64,000 nt of DNA from Thermosediminibacter oceani DSM 16646 (GCF_000144645.1 NC_014377.1:2170001-2234000); one strand, 5' to 3'. Positions 1 through 8,590 are shown, numbered from the stretch's first letter. Program-made: numbers and translations. Notes: generated from the sequence alone by a model not told the origin.

Positions 1-759
1 AGGGATGCTGCCTCCACCGCTTACCGCAAGAGGTAGTTCCTTGATTTCGGATATATCCTTGAATTCCGAGATGCTCCTTATCAGGTACTCCCTTTTACCG
101 TAAGAAACAGCACCTCCCGGGAGGTTCAGGTTTTCCGCCTGCAGCGTCCTTATTACCGTATCCATCGTTATGCCGTACCGGACCAGTTTATCGGGGTCAA
201 CGATTATATGTATTTCCCTTTTCGTTCCCCCGAAAACCTGGACCATGCCCACGCCTTCAATCTGCAGGAGCCTGTTTTTTATTTTATCCTCGGCTATTTT
301 TTTCAGCTGGGAAAGGTCTTCACCGCCATAGACTGCAATCTCCATAACGGGAATCTGCGAGGCATCGTATTTATATATTTGCGGGGAACGGACGTCGGAA
401 GGGAGCGCATCTTTAATCAGGTCTATCTTTTCCCTGACATCCAGCACCGCAAAATCCATGTCGGTGCCCCAGTTAAACTCCACCGTTATATTGGAAACGC
501 CTTCGAGGGACGTGGACCTTATACTTTTTACGTTGCTGACGGTAGTCAGCACCTGTTCCAGGGGCTTTGTGACCAGATTTTCCACTTCCTCGGGCCCTGC
601 GCCGCTATATTCGGTAATGACCATCAGCGTCGGAAAGCTTATATCCGGCAAAAGGTCCGTGCCCAGCCTGTCGAGGGATACCGCACCCAGCACCAGCACG
701 ATGACAACTATCATCGTCATGGTAACGGGGTGCTTTATGGAAAACTTGGCAAGGCTCAT
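1..759 (-). CDS. RND-family efflux permease, N-terminal part (partial)
   Basis: The frame opens at ATG 759 and is still open at position 1, so about 253 N-terminal residues of a protein that is usually about 1000 residues long are visible. It begins with SLAKFSIKHPV and one hydrophobic helix, followed by DLLPDISFP and the start of a periplasmic porter domain (TEYSGAGPEEVENLVTKPLE), the arrangement of the HAE1/AcrB family of proton-driven drug exporters. Its ATG overlaps the TGA of the adaptor gene (ATGA), so the two are translationally coupled and should form one efflux complex in the cell envelope. Substrate cannot be told. Confidence 0.9.
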   Translation of the reverse strand, partial: MSLAKFSIKHPVTMTMIVVIVLVLGAVSLDRLGTDLLPDISFPTLMVITEYSGAGPEEVENLVTKPLEQVLTTVSNVKSIRSTSLEGVSNITVEFNWGTDMDFAVLDVREKIDLIKDALPSDVRSPQIYKYDASQIPVMEIAVYGGEDLSQLKKIAEDKIKNRLLQIEGVGMVQVFGGTKREIHIIVDPDKLVRYGITMDTVIRTLQAENLNLPGGAVSYGKREYLIRSISEFKDISEIKELPLAVSGGGSIP

Positions 760-2000
760 TTTCCTTCCTCCTTACCGACCACTTCCACCGGGGCCCCGTC
801 GTCCAGATATTCCTGGCCCTCTACCACAATCTCAAGGCCTTCCTCCAATCCTTCCCTGATCACCGTAAACCCGTCAACCGTAGGCCCGGTTACGACCTTC
901 ACCGCTTTTGCCTTCCCGCCTTCCACCAGGTAGATAATTTTATCCTCGCCTTTCGTGAGCACGCATTCCTCGGGAACGGCTAATACTTTGGGATATGTGG
1001 CGACGGCCAGCTTCACCCTGGCGAACATGCCGGGTTTTACGGTCTCGCCGGCACCGGATATATTCACCTCAACGGGGTAGGTACCGGTCCTCGCATCCTT
1101 GTAAGGGCTCACGCTTGTCACCGTGCCTTCCAGGTTCACCCCGGCGGCTTCGATGGCAACTTCGACCTTCTGTCCGGTTTTTACAGAATTTATAACATCT
1201 TCGCTCACGTTTATCTTAACGACCATGCTGCCGGTGTTACCCAAGGTGGCCACTGGTATGCCGGGAGTAATGAGCTGCCCCACCTTCACGTCTACGGCTC
1301 CTACTACGCCGTCGATGGGCGCTGTTATCAGCGTACTTTCCAGAGCACTCTGTGCGGCGGAAAGCGCAGCCTTAGCCTGCTCCACCTGGGCTTTTGCCGC
1401 CGCCACTGTCCCCGGCACCGCCTTTTCTTTTGTCATCTCAAGCTGCACCCTGGCAGACTCGTACTGCTCCTTCGCTATTTTGTACTGCAGTTCTATCCCT
1501 TCGAATTCACGCTTGGAAATGGCCCCGTCCTGATAGAGTCCGCTCATCCTCTCATAATTCTGAGCGGTGTTTTTGTAGTTTTCCTCGGCCTGTTTCAACG
1601 CCGACTCCAGCCTTTGGACCTCCTGTTCCAGCTGGCTGTTTATTTTATTGTAGTTGGCAAGGGCTGCTTCGTACCCCGCCTTGGCCTGGTCAACCTGGGA
1701 TTTTACGTCCTGCTGTTCGAGCCTTACCAGCACCTGGCCGGCCTTTACTTTTTCGCCGGCCTTCACCAGAACCGCTTCCACCCTGCCCGACATCTTGGCG
1801 GTAACGGTCACCTGGCCTGCAGCCTCTACCGTCCCGGGAAAGATACGGTATTCTGCCAAATCCCGCGCAGTTACCCGGTCCACCTTTACGGGAACGGACT
1901 CCTGTGTATCGGCGGCCTCCGGCGGCTTCCTTCCGCAGCCCGCTACGACCATTACGGGAATAAGAAAAAATATCAATGCCGCGAACCCTTTCCTAAGCAT
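756..2000 (-). CDS. RND efflux periplasmic adaptor (membrane fusion) lipoprotein
   Basis: 414 residues. The N-terminus is a lipoprotein signal (hydrophobic stretch ending VVAGC, Cys about residue 22). Then come a biotinyl-lipoyl-like half motif (SGRVEAVLVKAGEKVKAGQV), a long coiled-coil hairpin (about residues 95-200, many Q/E/K heptads), the second lipoyl half (APIDGVVGAVDVKVGQ) and beta-barrel/membrane-proximal domains. This is the HlyD/AcrA fold that links an inner-membrane RND pump to the outside. It is the first gene of the operon, with ribosome site GGGAGGGTG 8 nt before ATG 2000 and the permease directly downstream. In a Gram-positive the adaptor would work in the wall/S-layer space. 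Confidence 0.92.
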   Translation of the reverse strand: MLRKGFAALIFFLIPVMVVAGCGRKPPEAADTQESVPVKVDRVTARDLAEYRIFPGTVEAAGQVTVTAKMSGRVEAVLVKAGEKVKAGQVLVRLEQQDVKSQVDQAKAGYEAALANYNKINSQLEQEVQRLESALKQAEENYKNTAQNYERMSGLYQDGAISKREFEGIELQYKIAKEQYESARVQLEMTKEKAVPGTVAAAKAQVEQAKAALSAAQSALESTLITAPIDGVVGAVDVKVGQLITPGIPVATLGNTGSMVVKINVSEDVINSVKTGQKVEVAIEAAGVNLEGTVTSVSPYKDARTGTYPVEVNISGAGETVKPGMFARVKLAVATYPKVLAVPEECVLTKGEDKIIYLVEGGKAKAVKVVTGPTVDGFTVIREGLEEGLEIVVEGQEYLDDGAPVEVVGKEEGK

Positions 2001-2021
2001 CTGAACACCCTCCCATAACTT

Positions 2022-2037
2022 GACCGACCGGTCGGTC
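2022..2037. promoter_or_regulatory. TetR-type operator palindrome
   Basis: GACCGACCGGTCGGTC is a perfect 16-bp palindrome 22-37 nt upstream of the RND adaptor start. This sequence class is typical of TetR-family repressor operators at efflux genes. It lies just downstream of a possible -10, where a bound repressor would block initiation. No TetR gene is in the window; it may lie beyond position 1. Confidence 0.75.
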
Positions 2038-2048
2038 TATATAGGATA

Positions 2049-2079
2049 ATATTACCATAATCTGTGTCCAATATATCAA
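2049..2079 (-). promoter_or_regulatory. Possible promoter of the RND operon
   Basis: On the minus strand TTGATA (2074-2079) and TAATAT (2049-2054) are separated by 19 nt, slightly long; an alternative pair, TTGGAC with TATCCT at 17 nt, overlaps it. Either places transcription start at the 2022-2037 palindrome. Confidence 0.4.
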
Positions 2080-2207
2080 CAACTCTACAGAAAACGCCGG
2101 ATAGACTCAATATTCTTAAGATTGTTATCACAAATCTTACATATTTTTATAAACATTTACCGGTATAATATCTATAAAAAATTAAATACCGCGCGGAGGT
2201 GCTCTGT

Positions 2208-3824
2208 GTGAAGTATAAAAAACTTTTGGCGTTGATAATAATCGTCGCCGTCGCCGCAGTATGCTATTTTTTCTTCTCAGGTAGCCGCGAGAAAGCGGCA
2301 TCCACCACCCCTGCCATGACCGCCCGCGTGCAGAGAGGTAACCTCACCGTGAGCGTCAAGGCGAGCGGGGCGATACAGCCTTACGAACTTCACGAACTGC
2401 TGCCGAGGAGCGGCGGCAAAGTAGAGAAAATTTACGTAAAGGCTGGCGACCGAGTAAAAAAAGGCGACCCGCTGCTCGTATTGAGCAACGAGGAAACGGA
2501 CATCTCGCTGCAAAAGGCAAAAATAAACGTGTCCCAGCAGAAAACAGCACTGGATGAAGCGCTTTCTGCCCTGGAAAATACCGAGGTCAGGTCACCCGAT
2601 AAAGGCCTGGTGAAAGAGATTACCGTAAGGAAAGGCGAATCCGTAACAAAGGGGGCCGTGGTGGCAAGGCTCCAACTAAACCCCGGCAAAACCCTGGTCC
2701 GGGCCCCCTTTAACGGCCACCAGATTAAGTACATAAAACCGGGCCAGAAGGCGCAGGTACTGTTTCTGGATTCCCTCTTCACTACCGAAGGAGTCGTAAA
2801 GGAGGTAGAGGAAAGAGGCGCCGTACAGCCGAGCGGTGCCGTATTTTATTACGCCACCGTAGAAATTAGCGGTGATTACTACATTGAAGGCGAAGAAACC
2901 CCGGTTGACGTCAGCATATTTACGCAAAACGGAACCGAGCAGAGCCTTGAAAGTGTCCCCCTGGAGCCGCCGGAGCTTGTCGACGTCAAGGCCGAGGCTT
3001 CCGGGACGGTGAAGGAAATTTACGTAAAAGAAAATGCGGTCGTCGATGAAGGCGGGAGAATACTCTCCATAAGCTCCGAGGAAGTCGACCGGAATGTGGA
3101 AAACGCCCGCCAGTCCCTGGAGCAGGCGCAGCTGGACTACCAGTTGAGGCTCCGGCAAAAAGAGCAGCTGACATACACCGCTCCCTTCGACGGCACCATC
3201 GTCGAAGTGAACGCCAGCGAAGGCGAGGAACTGGTCCAATCGGGCAGCCAGGAAAGCCGCGACCCGCTGATAATAGTGGCGGATTACTCTAAGATGAAGG
3301 TCGTGGTGTCCGTCGACGAACTGGACGCAATCAAGATAAAGCCGGGAATGCCGGCAAAGATCACTTCCGACGCGCTGCCCGACAAGACCTGGGAGGGGAC
3401 CGTCGAACACGTAGCAGAAATCGGCACCGTGCAAAACGACGTCTCCACCTTCGACGTCACCGTCGTGACGAAACCCATTGAAGAACTCAGAGCCGGCATG
3501 ACTGTAAACGTGGAGATAGTCATGGAGACCAAAGAGAATGCGCTGATGGTGCCGGTATCGGCCGTGAGGCAGATGAACGGAAAAAGTTACGTCGTCCTGG
3601 CAGAAAAGAATCCCTCCACCCGGCAGAACGGCAACAGCCGCCAGAATCTCAAAGAAGTAAAGACGGGGATCTCCAACAGCGAATACATCGAAATTCTGGA
3701 GGGCCTGAACGAGGGCGATCTAGTCCTGCTGACTTCCGGCACCGGCAGGGCGGCAGGGACAACCGAGCGCTACCGGATGCGGCCACCGGGAATGTTCATG
3801 GGGCCGACCGGACCTGGGCGGTAA
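2208..3824 (+). CDS. HlyD/MacA-like efflux adaptor of an ABC exporter
   Basis: 538 residues from GTG 2208, chosen because GGAGG (2195-2199) lies 8 nt before it; an upstream GTG at 2199 overlaps the ribosome site. An uncleaved N-terminal helix (LLALIIIVAVAAVCYFF) anchors it. The protein carries two lipoyl/hairpin modules, one near residues 55-170 (LLPRSGGKVEKIYVKAGDRV) and one near 255-345 (AEASGTVKEIYVKENAVV, APFDGTIVEVNASEGEE), making it longer than a typical MacA (about 370). A beta-barrel domain and an R/P/G-rich tail follow. It is followed within 8 nt by an ABC ATPase and then a MacB-type permease, so it should be the adaptor of a tripartite-like ABC exporter. Confidence 0.88.
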   Translation: MKYKKLLALIIIVAVAAVCYFFFSGSREKAASTTPAMTARVQRGNLTVSVKASGAIQPYELHELLPRSGGKVEKIYVKAGDRVKKGDPLLVLSNEETDISLQKAKINVSQQKTALDEALSALENTEVRSPDKGLVKEITVRKGESVTKGAVVARLQLNPGKTLVRAPFNGHQIKYIKPGQKAQVLFLDSLFTTEGVVKEVEERGAVQPSGAVFYYATVEISGDYYIEGEETPVDVSIFTQNGTEQSLESVPLEPPELVDVKAEASGTVKEIYVKENAVVDEGGRILSISSEEVDRNVENARQSLEQAQLDYQLRLRQKEQLTYTAPFDGTIVEVNASEGEELVQSGSQESRDPLIIVADYSKMKVVVSVDELDAIKIKPGMPAKITSDALPDKTWEGTVEHVAEIGTVQNDVSTFDVTVVTKPIEELRAGMTVNVEIVMETKENALMVPVSAVRQMNGKSYVVLAEKNPSTRQNGNSRQNLKEVKTGISNSEYIEILEGLNEGDLVLLTSGTGRAAGTTERYRMRPPGMFMGPTGPGR

Positions 3825-3831
3825 AGGGAGG

Positions 3832-4521
3832 ATGGCAACGGTGATCGAGTTGATAGGCGTATCCAAGGTTTACGGAAAGGGAAAGAACCAGGTGCCCGTC
3901 CTCGACGACATAAACCTCAAAGTGGACGAAGGCGAATTCGTAGCTATCCTGGGACCTTCCGGGTCCGGAAAGACGACGCTGATGAACATCCTGGGCCTCA
4001 TCGATACCCCCACCTCGGGCAGCTACATCTTCGAGGGCAAACCCGTCAGCGAATTGAAGGATCGGGAACTGGCGAAGATAAGGAACAGGAAAATAGGCTT
4101 TGTATTCCAGAGCTTCAACCTCATCCCGGACCTGGACGCCCTGGAAAACGTCGAGCTGCCCCTCATATACGCCGGCGTAAAGCCCACCGAGAGGCAAAAG
4201 AGAGCCGCCGAACTTCTTGACCTCGTCGGCCTGTCGGACCGTACCCGCCACAGGCCTGCTGAAATGTCCGGCGGCCAGCAGCAGAGGGTGGCCATCGCCC
4301 GGGCTCTGGCCGCGGACCCGCCTCTCATCCTGGCCGATGAACCTACGGGCAACCTGGACTCCAGATCCGGCGCCGAAGTAATGAACATCCTTGAATCGCT
4401 GAACGTGTCCGGAAAAACCGTAATACTCATAACCCACGACAGGGAAATCGCCGCCAGGGCCAAGAGAAAAATCGAAATAAGGGACGGAAAAATAGTCCGC
4501 GACGAAAGGGTGAAGGATTAA
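3832..4521 (+). CDS. MacB/LolD-type ABC transporter ATPase
   Basis: 229 residues. Walker A GPSGSGKTT, Q-loop FVFQSFNL, signature MSGGQQQRVAIARAL, Walker B LILADEPTGNLDS and the switch His (LITHD) are all present, and the gap between Walker A and the signature fits the MacB/LolD/FtsE subclass. It energises the permease encoded next. ATG 3832 sits only 1 nt behind GGGAGG; GTG 3841 would give better spacing (10 nt) and may be the true start, losing three residues. The stop is 1 nt from the next ATG, indicating coupled translation. Confidence 0.93.
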   Translation: MATVIELIGVSKVYGKGKNQVPVLDDINLKVDEGEFVAILGPSGSGKTTLMNILGLIDTPTSGSYIFEGKPVSELKDRELAKIRNRKIGFVFQSFNLIPDLDALENVELPLIYAGVKPTERQKRAAELLDLVGLSDRTRHRPAEMSGGQQQRVAIARALAADPPLILADEPTGNLDSRSGAEVMNILESLNVSGKTVILITHDREIAARAKRKIEIRDGKIVRDERVKD

Positions 4522-4522
4522 A

Positions 4523-5698
4523 ATGCCTTTTTCCGCTTATATAAAGATGGCCCTAAGGAGCATCACCCGCAAAAAAATGCGTTCCTTCCTCACCATGCTC
4601 GGCGTAATCATAGGCGTCGCATCGGTAATTACCCTGGTGGCAATAACTCAGGGCACCGCATCTCAAATAGAAGAGAGCATTAAAAGCCTAGGCGCCAACC
4701 TAATCGCGGTGAACATTACGGGCCGCGGGCCCACGAATTCTCTGACCTACGAAGAATTCCAGGAGCTCTCGACCAAAAACCCGTTCATAGATTACGCAGC
4801 TCCGGTTTCCACCGCCAGGCTCAGGGCAATTTACAAAGGCGAGAGCATGGATGTAAACATCACCGGCACCAACGAAGCCTACGCAGCTATTAGAAACCTG
4901 AACATAGCCCGGGGAAGATTTTTTACCGTCGATGACGTCAGGCTCAGACGAAGCGTAGCGGTTATCGGTTCCACCGCGGCTGAAGAACTCTTCGGGAGCA
5001 ACAACCCCCTGGGCCAGGAAATACGGGTGAAAAACAGGATCTTCGAGGTAATCGGGGTCCTCGCACCCAAGGGCAACACAATGGGAGGCTCCGAAGATGA
5101 AATAATACTGATACCCATCACCGTGGCCCGTACCCTCACCGGCAGAAGCGGCATAAACCAGATTTACATGCAGGCCGGCTCCCCGGAAGTCGTACAGCCG
5201 GCGATCGACTACCTGACTTCGGAGCTCCTCAAAAAATTCAAAGGTGATGAAGACAGCTTCCGGATATTCGACCAGACCCAGGTGCTTGAAACGGTTAAAC
5301 AGACCACCGGCGCCATGTCGACCATGCTGGGAGGGATCGCCGCTATATCCCTCCTCGTCGGCGGCATCGGCATAATGAACATAATGCTGGTGTCGATAAC
5401 TGAAAGGACGAAAGAAATCGGCATTCGCAAGGCCCTGGGAGCCACGAAGCAGGATATACTCCTCCAGTTCCTCATTGAATCCATCATCCTCAGCGGCTCC
5501 GGCGGAGCAATCGGCGTGCTTTCGGGTTTCGCCGCCGCCTACGCCCTGAAGAGCGCCCTGGGCATAAGCGTAAAATTGGCGCCCCCCTTCGTGATTCTCG
5601 CCTTCAGCTTCTCGCTGCTGGTCGGTGTCTTCTTCGGCCTTTACCCCGCCAGCAGAGCTGCCAGCCTCAACCCCGTAGAGGCTTTGCGGTATGAGTAA
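4523..5698 (+). CDS. MacB-like ABC exporter permease
   Basis: 391 residues. One N-terminal transmembrane helix (about residues 20-42, MRSFLTMLGVIIGVASVITLVA), a large extracytoplasmic MacB-PCD domain (about 45-245), then three C-terminal helices with the FtsX-type core, including TERTKEIGIRKALGA and the ending YPASRAASLNPVEALRYE. This is a textbook MacB-type permease without the fused ATPase, which is encoded separately just upstream. With the adaptor at 2208 it forms a complete export operon for macrolide-, peptide- or lipoprotein-like substrates; the exact cargo is not visible. Confidence 0.92.
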   Translation: MPFSAYIKMALRSITRKKMRSFLTMLGVIIGVASVITLVAITQGTASQIEESIKSLGANLIAVNITGRGPTNSLTYEEFQELSTKNPFIDYAAPVSTARLRAIYKGESMDVNITGTNEAYAAIRNLNIARGRFFTVDDVRLRRSVAVIGSTAAEELFGSNNPLGQEIRVKNRIFEVIGVLAPKGNTMGGSEDEIILIPITVARTLTGRSGINQIYMQAGSPEVVQPAIDYLTSELLKKFKGDEDSFRIFDQTQVLETVKQTTGAMSTMLGGIAAISLLVGGIGIMNIMLVSITERTKEIGIRKALGATKQDILLQFLIESIILSGSGGAIGVLSGFAAAYALKSALGISVKLAPPFVILAFSFSLLVGVFFGLYPASRAASLNPVEALRYE

Positions 5699-5703
5699 TA
5701 GCA

Positions 5704-5730
5704 ACGCCCGGCGGTTAAACCGCCGGGCGT
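5704..5730 (+). terminator. Rho-independent terminator of the MacAB-like operon
   Basis: ACGCCCGGCGG (5704-5714) pairs with CCGCCGGGCGT (5720-5730) around a TTAAA loop, 6 nt after the permease stop. The T-run behind it is short (TAATATTTT). Confidence 0.8.
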
Positions 5731-5800
5731 AATATTTTGCCCATTCCCTTTCTCCTTCAGTTTAAAGTTAAAATTTTGTGGAAATAATTCCAGCGAAAAC

Positions 5801-5992
5801 TCAAGCCACCGATTCGCTTCTTTTATAAATAACCTTTCCTTCTTTCGAAATTTCTTCAATGAAAAATAAGCTTTCTTTTATTTCATCAAATTCTTTCGGA
5901 GTATATACAATAATATCAGCTCCAATACTTGGCTTTGCAACTTCAGCAACTTCCTCAAGCCTTTCGTAAAAACATTCGTGCCCTTCCTCCGC
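5801..5992 (-). pseudogene. Nucleotidyltransferase-domain protein, C-terminal remnant
   Basis: An open frame without a start reads EEGHECFYERLEEVAEVAK, then GADIIVYTPKEFDEIKE, and ends EGKVIYKRSESVA at TGA 5803-5801. The VYTPKEF and EGKVIY pieces match the C-terminal half of minimal nucleotidyltransferases of the MNT/MazG-neighbour type (known from the family). The catalytic GS-x10-DxD half is missing; upstream the sequence runs straight into a group II intron fragment. Boundary near 5992 is approximate. Confidence 0.6.
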
Positions 5993-6249
5993 CCCGCGCC
6001 TGCCCCATATACTCTACCGCCCCTCGGCAGCCTAGGATTTCGCTGTGTTATGCCAGCTCATCCGAGCGGTCCAGCCTCTTATGGGGTTCTTGTTCATCAG
6101 GCCGTGGCTTTGCCGCCGGCTTCCTTCGGCACCCACCTACGGTGGGTCCCCGACCTCGCGATGGACACCCTTGCCTTTGGCTAGCGGAGTAGTGTTGCCT
6201 CGCCTACAGTGGACTTTCACCACCGAGTTTACGCTCATACCGGGCGCAC
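5993..6249 (-). mobile_element. Group II intron, 5' (domain I) fragment
   Basis: Read on the minus strand from 6249, the sequence starts GTGCGCCCGG and contains GGTGAAAGTCC, GCTAGCCAAAGGCAAGGGTG, CATCGCGAGGTCGGGGACC and GGCAAAGCCACGGCCTGA, blocks I recognise from the 5' domain I of bacterial group II introns. The first intron base directly follows the T-run of the S-layer terminator (6251-6287), the insertion preference known for class C introns. Only about 260 nt remain; no reverse transcriptase or domains V/VI are present. It is transcribed, if at all, as the tail of read-through from the S-layer gene. Confidence 0.75.
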
Positions 6250-6250
6250 A

Positions 6251-6287
6251 TAAAAAACAGCTGGCAGGAATTTATCCTACCAGCTGT
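6251..6287 (-). terminator. Terminator of the S-layer gene
   Basis: Minus-strand ACAGCTGGTAGGA (6287-6275) pairs with TCCTGCCAGCTGT (6269-6257), one G-U pair, followed by TTTTTTAT. The group II intron begins at the next base. Confidence 0.92.
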
Positions 6288-6308
6288 TCTGTCGATTAAT
6301 TGCTGAAC

Positions 6309-7979
6309 TTACTGCAAATCTTCAGCATAGTATACGACGATAGCCCTTACTATACCATCCTCATCCAGCAACAGATGTACTTCGTCGCCACTGTCAATCT
6401 TAGATAGTCTTATCTTATCACCGAGTACCCAATCGTCACCGTCTTTCTCGATATTGTAAATTACAGCGTCACTTGCAACTTTGAAGGTACCCCTGTTTTC
6501 TGTTACTATGAAGGAGCCATCTACTTCATCTACAGTATCTACTATAATATAAGCATCGTCTGGTGTGTCTGGATCGCCATCGTCTGTTACATCAGCAGGA
6601 TCGTCGTTGATATCGTCATAAACGATCCATTCTGCTTTGTTCTTGCTGTTGAGTTCGAAAGCTACTAATGTGCCTTTGCCAAAGTATACTCTGTCTGCAA
6701 CTGTGAATTCTTTTTCGCCTTCTGTCGCTACATTAATCTTGGCAACATAGTTGCTTCCAACTTTCCACGGCGAATCGGTTACGACGCCAAAGTAGACATC
6801 GTCCTTAGTTCCCTCAAAATCATCCTCGATGAATACTATCATATCGGCATCTTTGCCAGCTTCACCGATCACAACAGCTTTAGCTCCGGTAAAGGCCATA
6901 TCTACGAAATCTTCATAAGAAATGACACTGGGATCCAATTCTCCCTCATCAAGAGCCTTCATTATTACTGTGTCTTCGCTTACATAGTACCTGTCGCTTC
7001 CAGCTGTGGCGTACTCTTTATCAGCTTCCTTAGTCAGGGATATTGCGTCAGCATCATCTTCTCCAGTTACGGTAACTATTGGATCGATTGAATCCTCGGC
7101 AATTTCACCATCGCTGTTGAGCTTGAATCCGATTACAGCATATTCTAAATTGTCATCTTCGATTGTTCCAAAATAGCCATCATCAATTGCTGCAAGCGGA
7201 GATACGTCTGTCCTGTCTTCAGCGGTATAGTCCACAACCTCACCATCTTTGGTGAAGACGGAAACCACACCGGTCTTATCCAGTTTCGCGTAAGTTACTA
7301 TACCATAGATTGTATCGCTGGTGGTCTGAACGTTAGCTAATACGGCAGCTATTTCTCCGTTATAGTCAAGTATCACTGTTGCCTTTTCATCAGTAAGATC
7401 GGCAACATTGTCTAATCCAGCCCATACATCATAGCTTTCACCATCATCCAGAGTTACAACTGCGTTCTCAGCTTTTACGTAGGTTTCTCCATCCACGGTA
7501 AGCCTATCGGCCTTGAGTTTCTCGACTTCACCGGTGACTTTCTCGCCGGCAACTACTACGTACAGATCATCATCATCGTTTACCCAGAAGTAAACCAGTG
7601 AGTCTTCAGCTATATCTTCTAGTTTAGCGGCAGTAAAGTCTTTATTGTATACGAAAATTTCGTCGTAGTCATCAAGCTCAAGGTCTTCATCGGTAGCTCC
7701 AGCAAGATCTACGTACTCAATTACATCATCTTCAACCTTTGTAACAAATCCAGTACCCTCGAAATCAAAGAGGTTAGCAAATACTATTTCGCCTTTTTCA
7801 AGAACTATCCGCCCATATAATGTATCGTAGTCATCCAAATCTGCTGCATCTACGGATTCAAAGTTTACATAAATGGTTGCGTCATCAGCTACATCGTATT
7901 CATCATCTTGATTATACAAATACAACTTTATGTCATCTTCGTCAGTAAAATCTGAGTCATCAATTACCACTGTATCCAT
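6309..7979 (-). CDS. S-layer protein, C-terminal part (frameshifted away from its SLH anchor)
   Basis: 556 residues, strongly acidic (many DD/DE pairs) and beta-rich, with recurring YFGxV/IYGIV-KD-x-V-x-A-D modules of about 60-80 residues, e.g. DVYFGVVTDSPWKVGSNYVAK and IYGIVTYAKLDKTGVVSVF. It has no signal peptide or ribosome site. Its ATG 7979 overlaps the stop of the SLH gene (TAATG), and the open frame continues upstream of that ATG as EIFFVNVQTEDKDKL inside the end of the SLH ORF. I therefore read it as the body of one S-layer protein whose frame was lost by a deletion or indel near 8005-8030. GC and codon use are lower than in the neighbours. An independent coupled gene is possible but less likely. 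Confidence 0.8.
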   Translation of the reverse strand: MDTVVIDDSDFTDEDDIKLYLYNQDDEYDVADDATIYVNFESVDAADLDDYDTLYGRIVLEKGEIVFANLFDFEGTGFVTKVEDDVIEYVDLAGATDEDLELDDYDEIFVYNKDFTAAKLEDIAEDSLVYFWVNDDDDLYVVVAGEKVTGEVEKLKADRLTVDGETYVKAENAVVTLDDGESYDVWAGLDNVADLTDEKATVILDYNGEIAAVLANVQTTSDTIYGIVTYAKLDKTGVVSVFTKDGEVVDYTAEDRTDVSPLAAIDDGYFGTIEDDNLEYAVIGFKLNSDGEIAEDSIDPIVTVTGEDDADAISLTKEADKEYATAGSDRYYVSEDTVIMKALDEGELDPSVISYEDFVDMAFTGAKAVVIGEAGKDADMIVFIEDDFEGTKDDVYFGVVTDSPWKVGSNYVAKINVATEGEKEFTVADRVYFGKGTLVAFELNSKNKAEWIVYDDINDDPADVTDDGDPDTPDDAYIIVDTVDEVDGSFIVTENRGTFKVASDAVIYNIEKDGDDWVLGDKIRLSKIDSGDEVHLLLDEDGIVRAIVVYYAEDLQ

Positions 7980-8404
7980 TAACTTATCTTTATCTTCTGT
8001 TTGGACATTAACAAAGAATATTTCATCTCGGCATATGTTACGTTATTATTGGGCTTGAAGGTGCCATCGGGATAACCTTTGAGGATGCCCTGCCCAACTC
8101 CCAGGTTTATGTAGCCAGTTGCCCAGTGAGTTGCAGGCACATCTTTAAACTTTGTCTGCCCCTTCATGAGGTTGGCAGAGCTCTCAAGCCCGCTAATTCT
8201 GATAATTAATGTGATTGCTTCTGCGCGGGTAATGGGTTTATCAAGGTTCAGGTTGCCCTTCTCGTCACCCTTCAGTATGCCGAGCGCTTTGGCCCTTACA
8301 ACCGAAGGCGACGTTTCGGTTGTTGCTGCGAACCCTACGCTCACTGTGCTGAGCACAAATGTGAGAACAAGCAGGGTCACTAAGAGCTTTTTGAATCGCT
8401 TCAT
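7979..8404 (-). CDS. S-layer protein, N-terminal SLH part (truncated by frameshift)
   Basis: 141 residues from ATG 8404 (GGAGG 8 nt upstream; a TTG two codons earlier is too close to it). A Sec signal peptide (LLVTLLVLTFVLSTVSVGFA-A) is followed by one full SLH domain (about residues 30-75, LNLDKPITRAEAITLIIR) and a second that breaks off after ITHWATGY-type and YPDGTFKPNNNVTYAEM sequences. The ORF then runs 14 unrelated residues to a stop. SLH domains normally come in threes and bind pyruvylated wall polymer, so the end of SLH2, all of SLH3 and a linker are missing here. Confidence 0.85.
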   Translation of the reverse strand: MKRFKKLLVTLLVLTFVLSTVSVGFAATTETSPSVVRAKALGILKGDEKGNLNLDKPITRAEAITLIIRISGLESSANLMKGQTKFKDVPATHWATGYINLGVGQGILKGYPDGTFKPNNNVTYAEMKYSLLMSKQKIKIS

Positions 8405-8518
8405 ACCCAAATCCTCCTTATTGTTTTTTATAATTTATTTATATTGACAAAGCTTAATAACTTCTTTATATCCCCCCTCTCAAATATATGAAAAAGTTAT
8501 ATCCTAAAGATTATCATA

Positions 8519-8548
8519 CGCAACACCACCCTGTAAGGTGATATTGCG
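8519..8548 (-). promoter_or_regulatory. Leader hairpin 2 of the S-layer mRNA
   Basis: As minus-strand RNA, CGCAAUAUCACC pairs with GGUGGUGUUGCG over 12 bp (two G-U pairs) around a 6-nt loop. The G-U pairs only form on this strand, which supports a role in the S-layer transcript leader. Confidence 0.6.
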
Positions 8549-8590
8549 CGTAATTGCCATATTAATATAAAAACTTCAAAAACTTTATTC

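Noticed and set aside
208-933. 241-codon plus-strand ORF near the left edge
   Set aside because: Opposite-strand shadow of the RND permease and adaptor genes, which have clear family motifs and coupled ATGA overlap.
5993-6249. rRNA-like appearance of this GC-rich stretch
   Set aside because: The blocks match group II intron domain I better, and no adjoining rRNA sequence is present.
5929-6299. Three plus-strand ORFs of 68-87 codons
   Set aside because: They lie across the group II intron fragment and terminator, have no ribosome sites and read as structured-RNA sequence.
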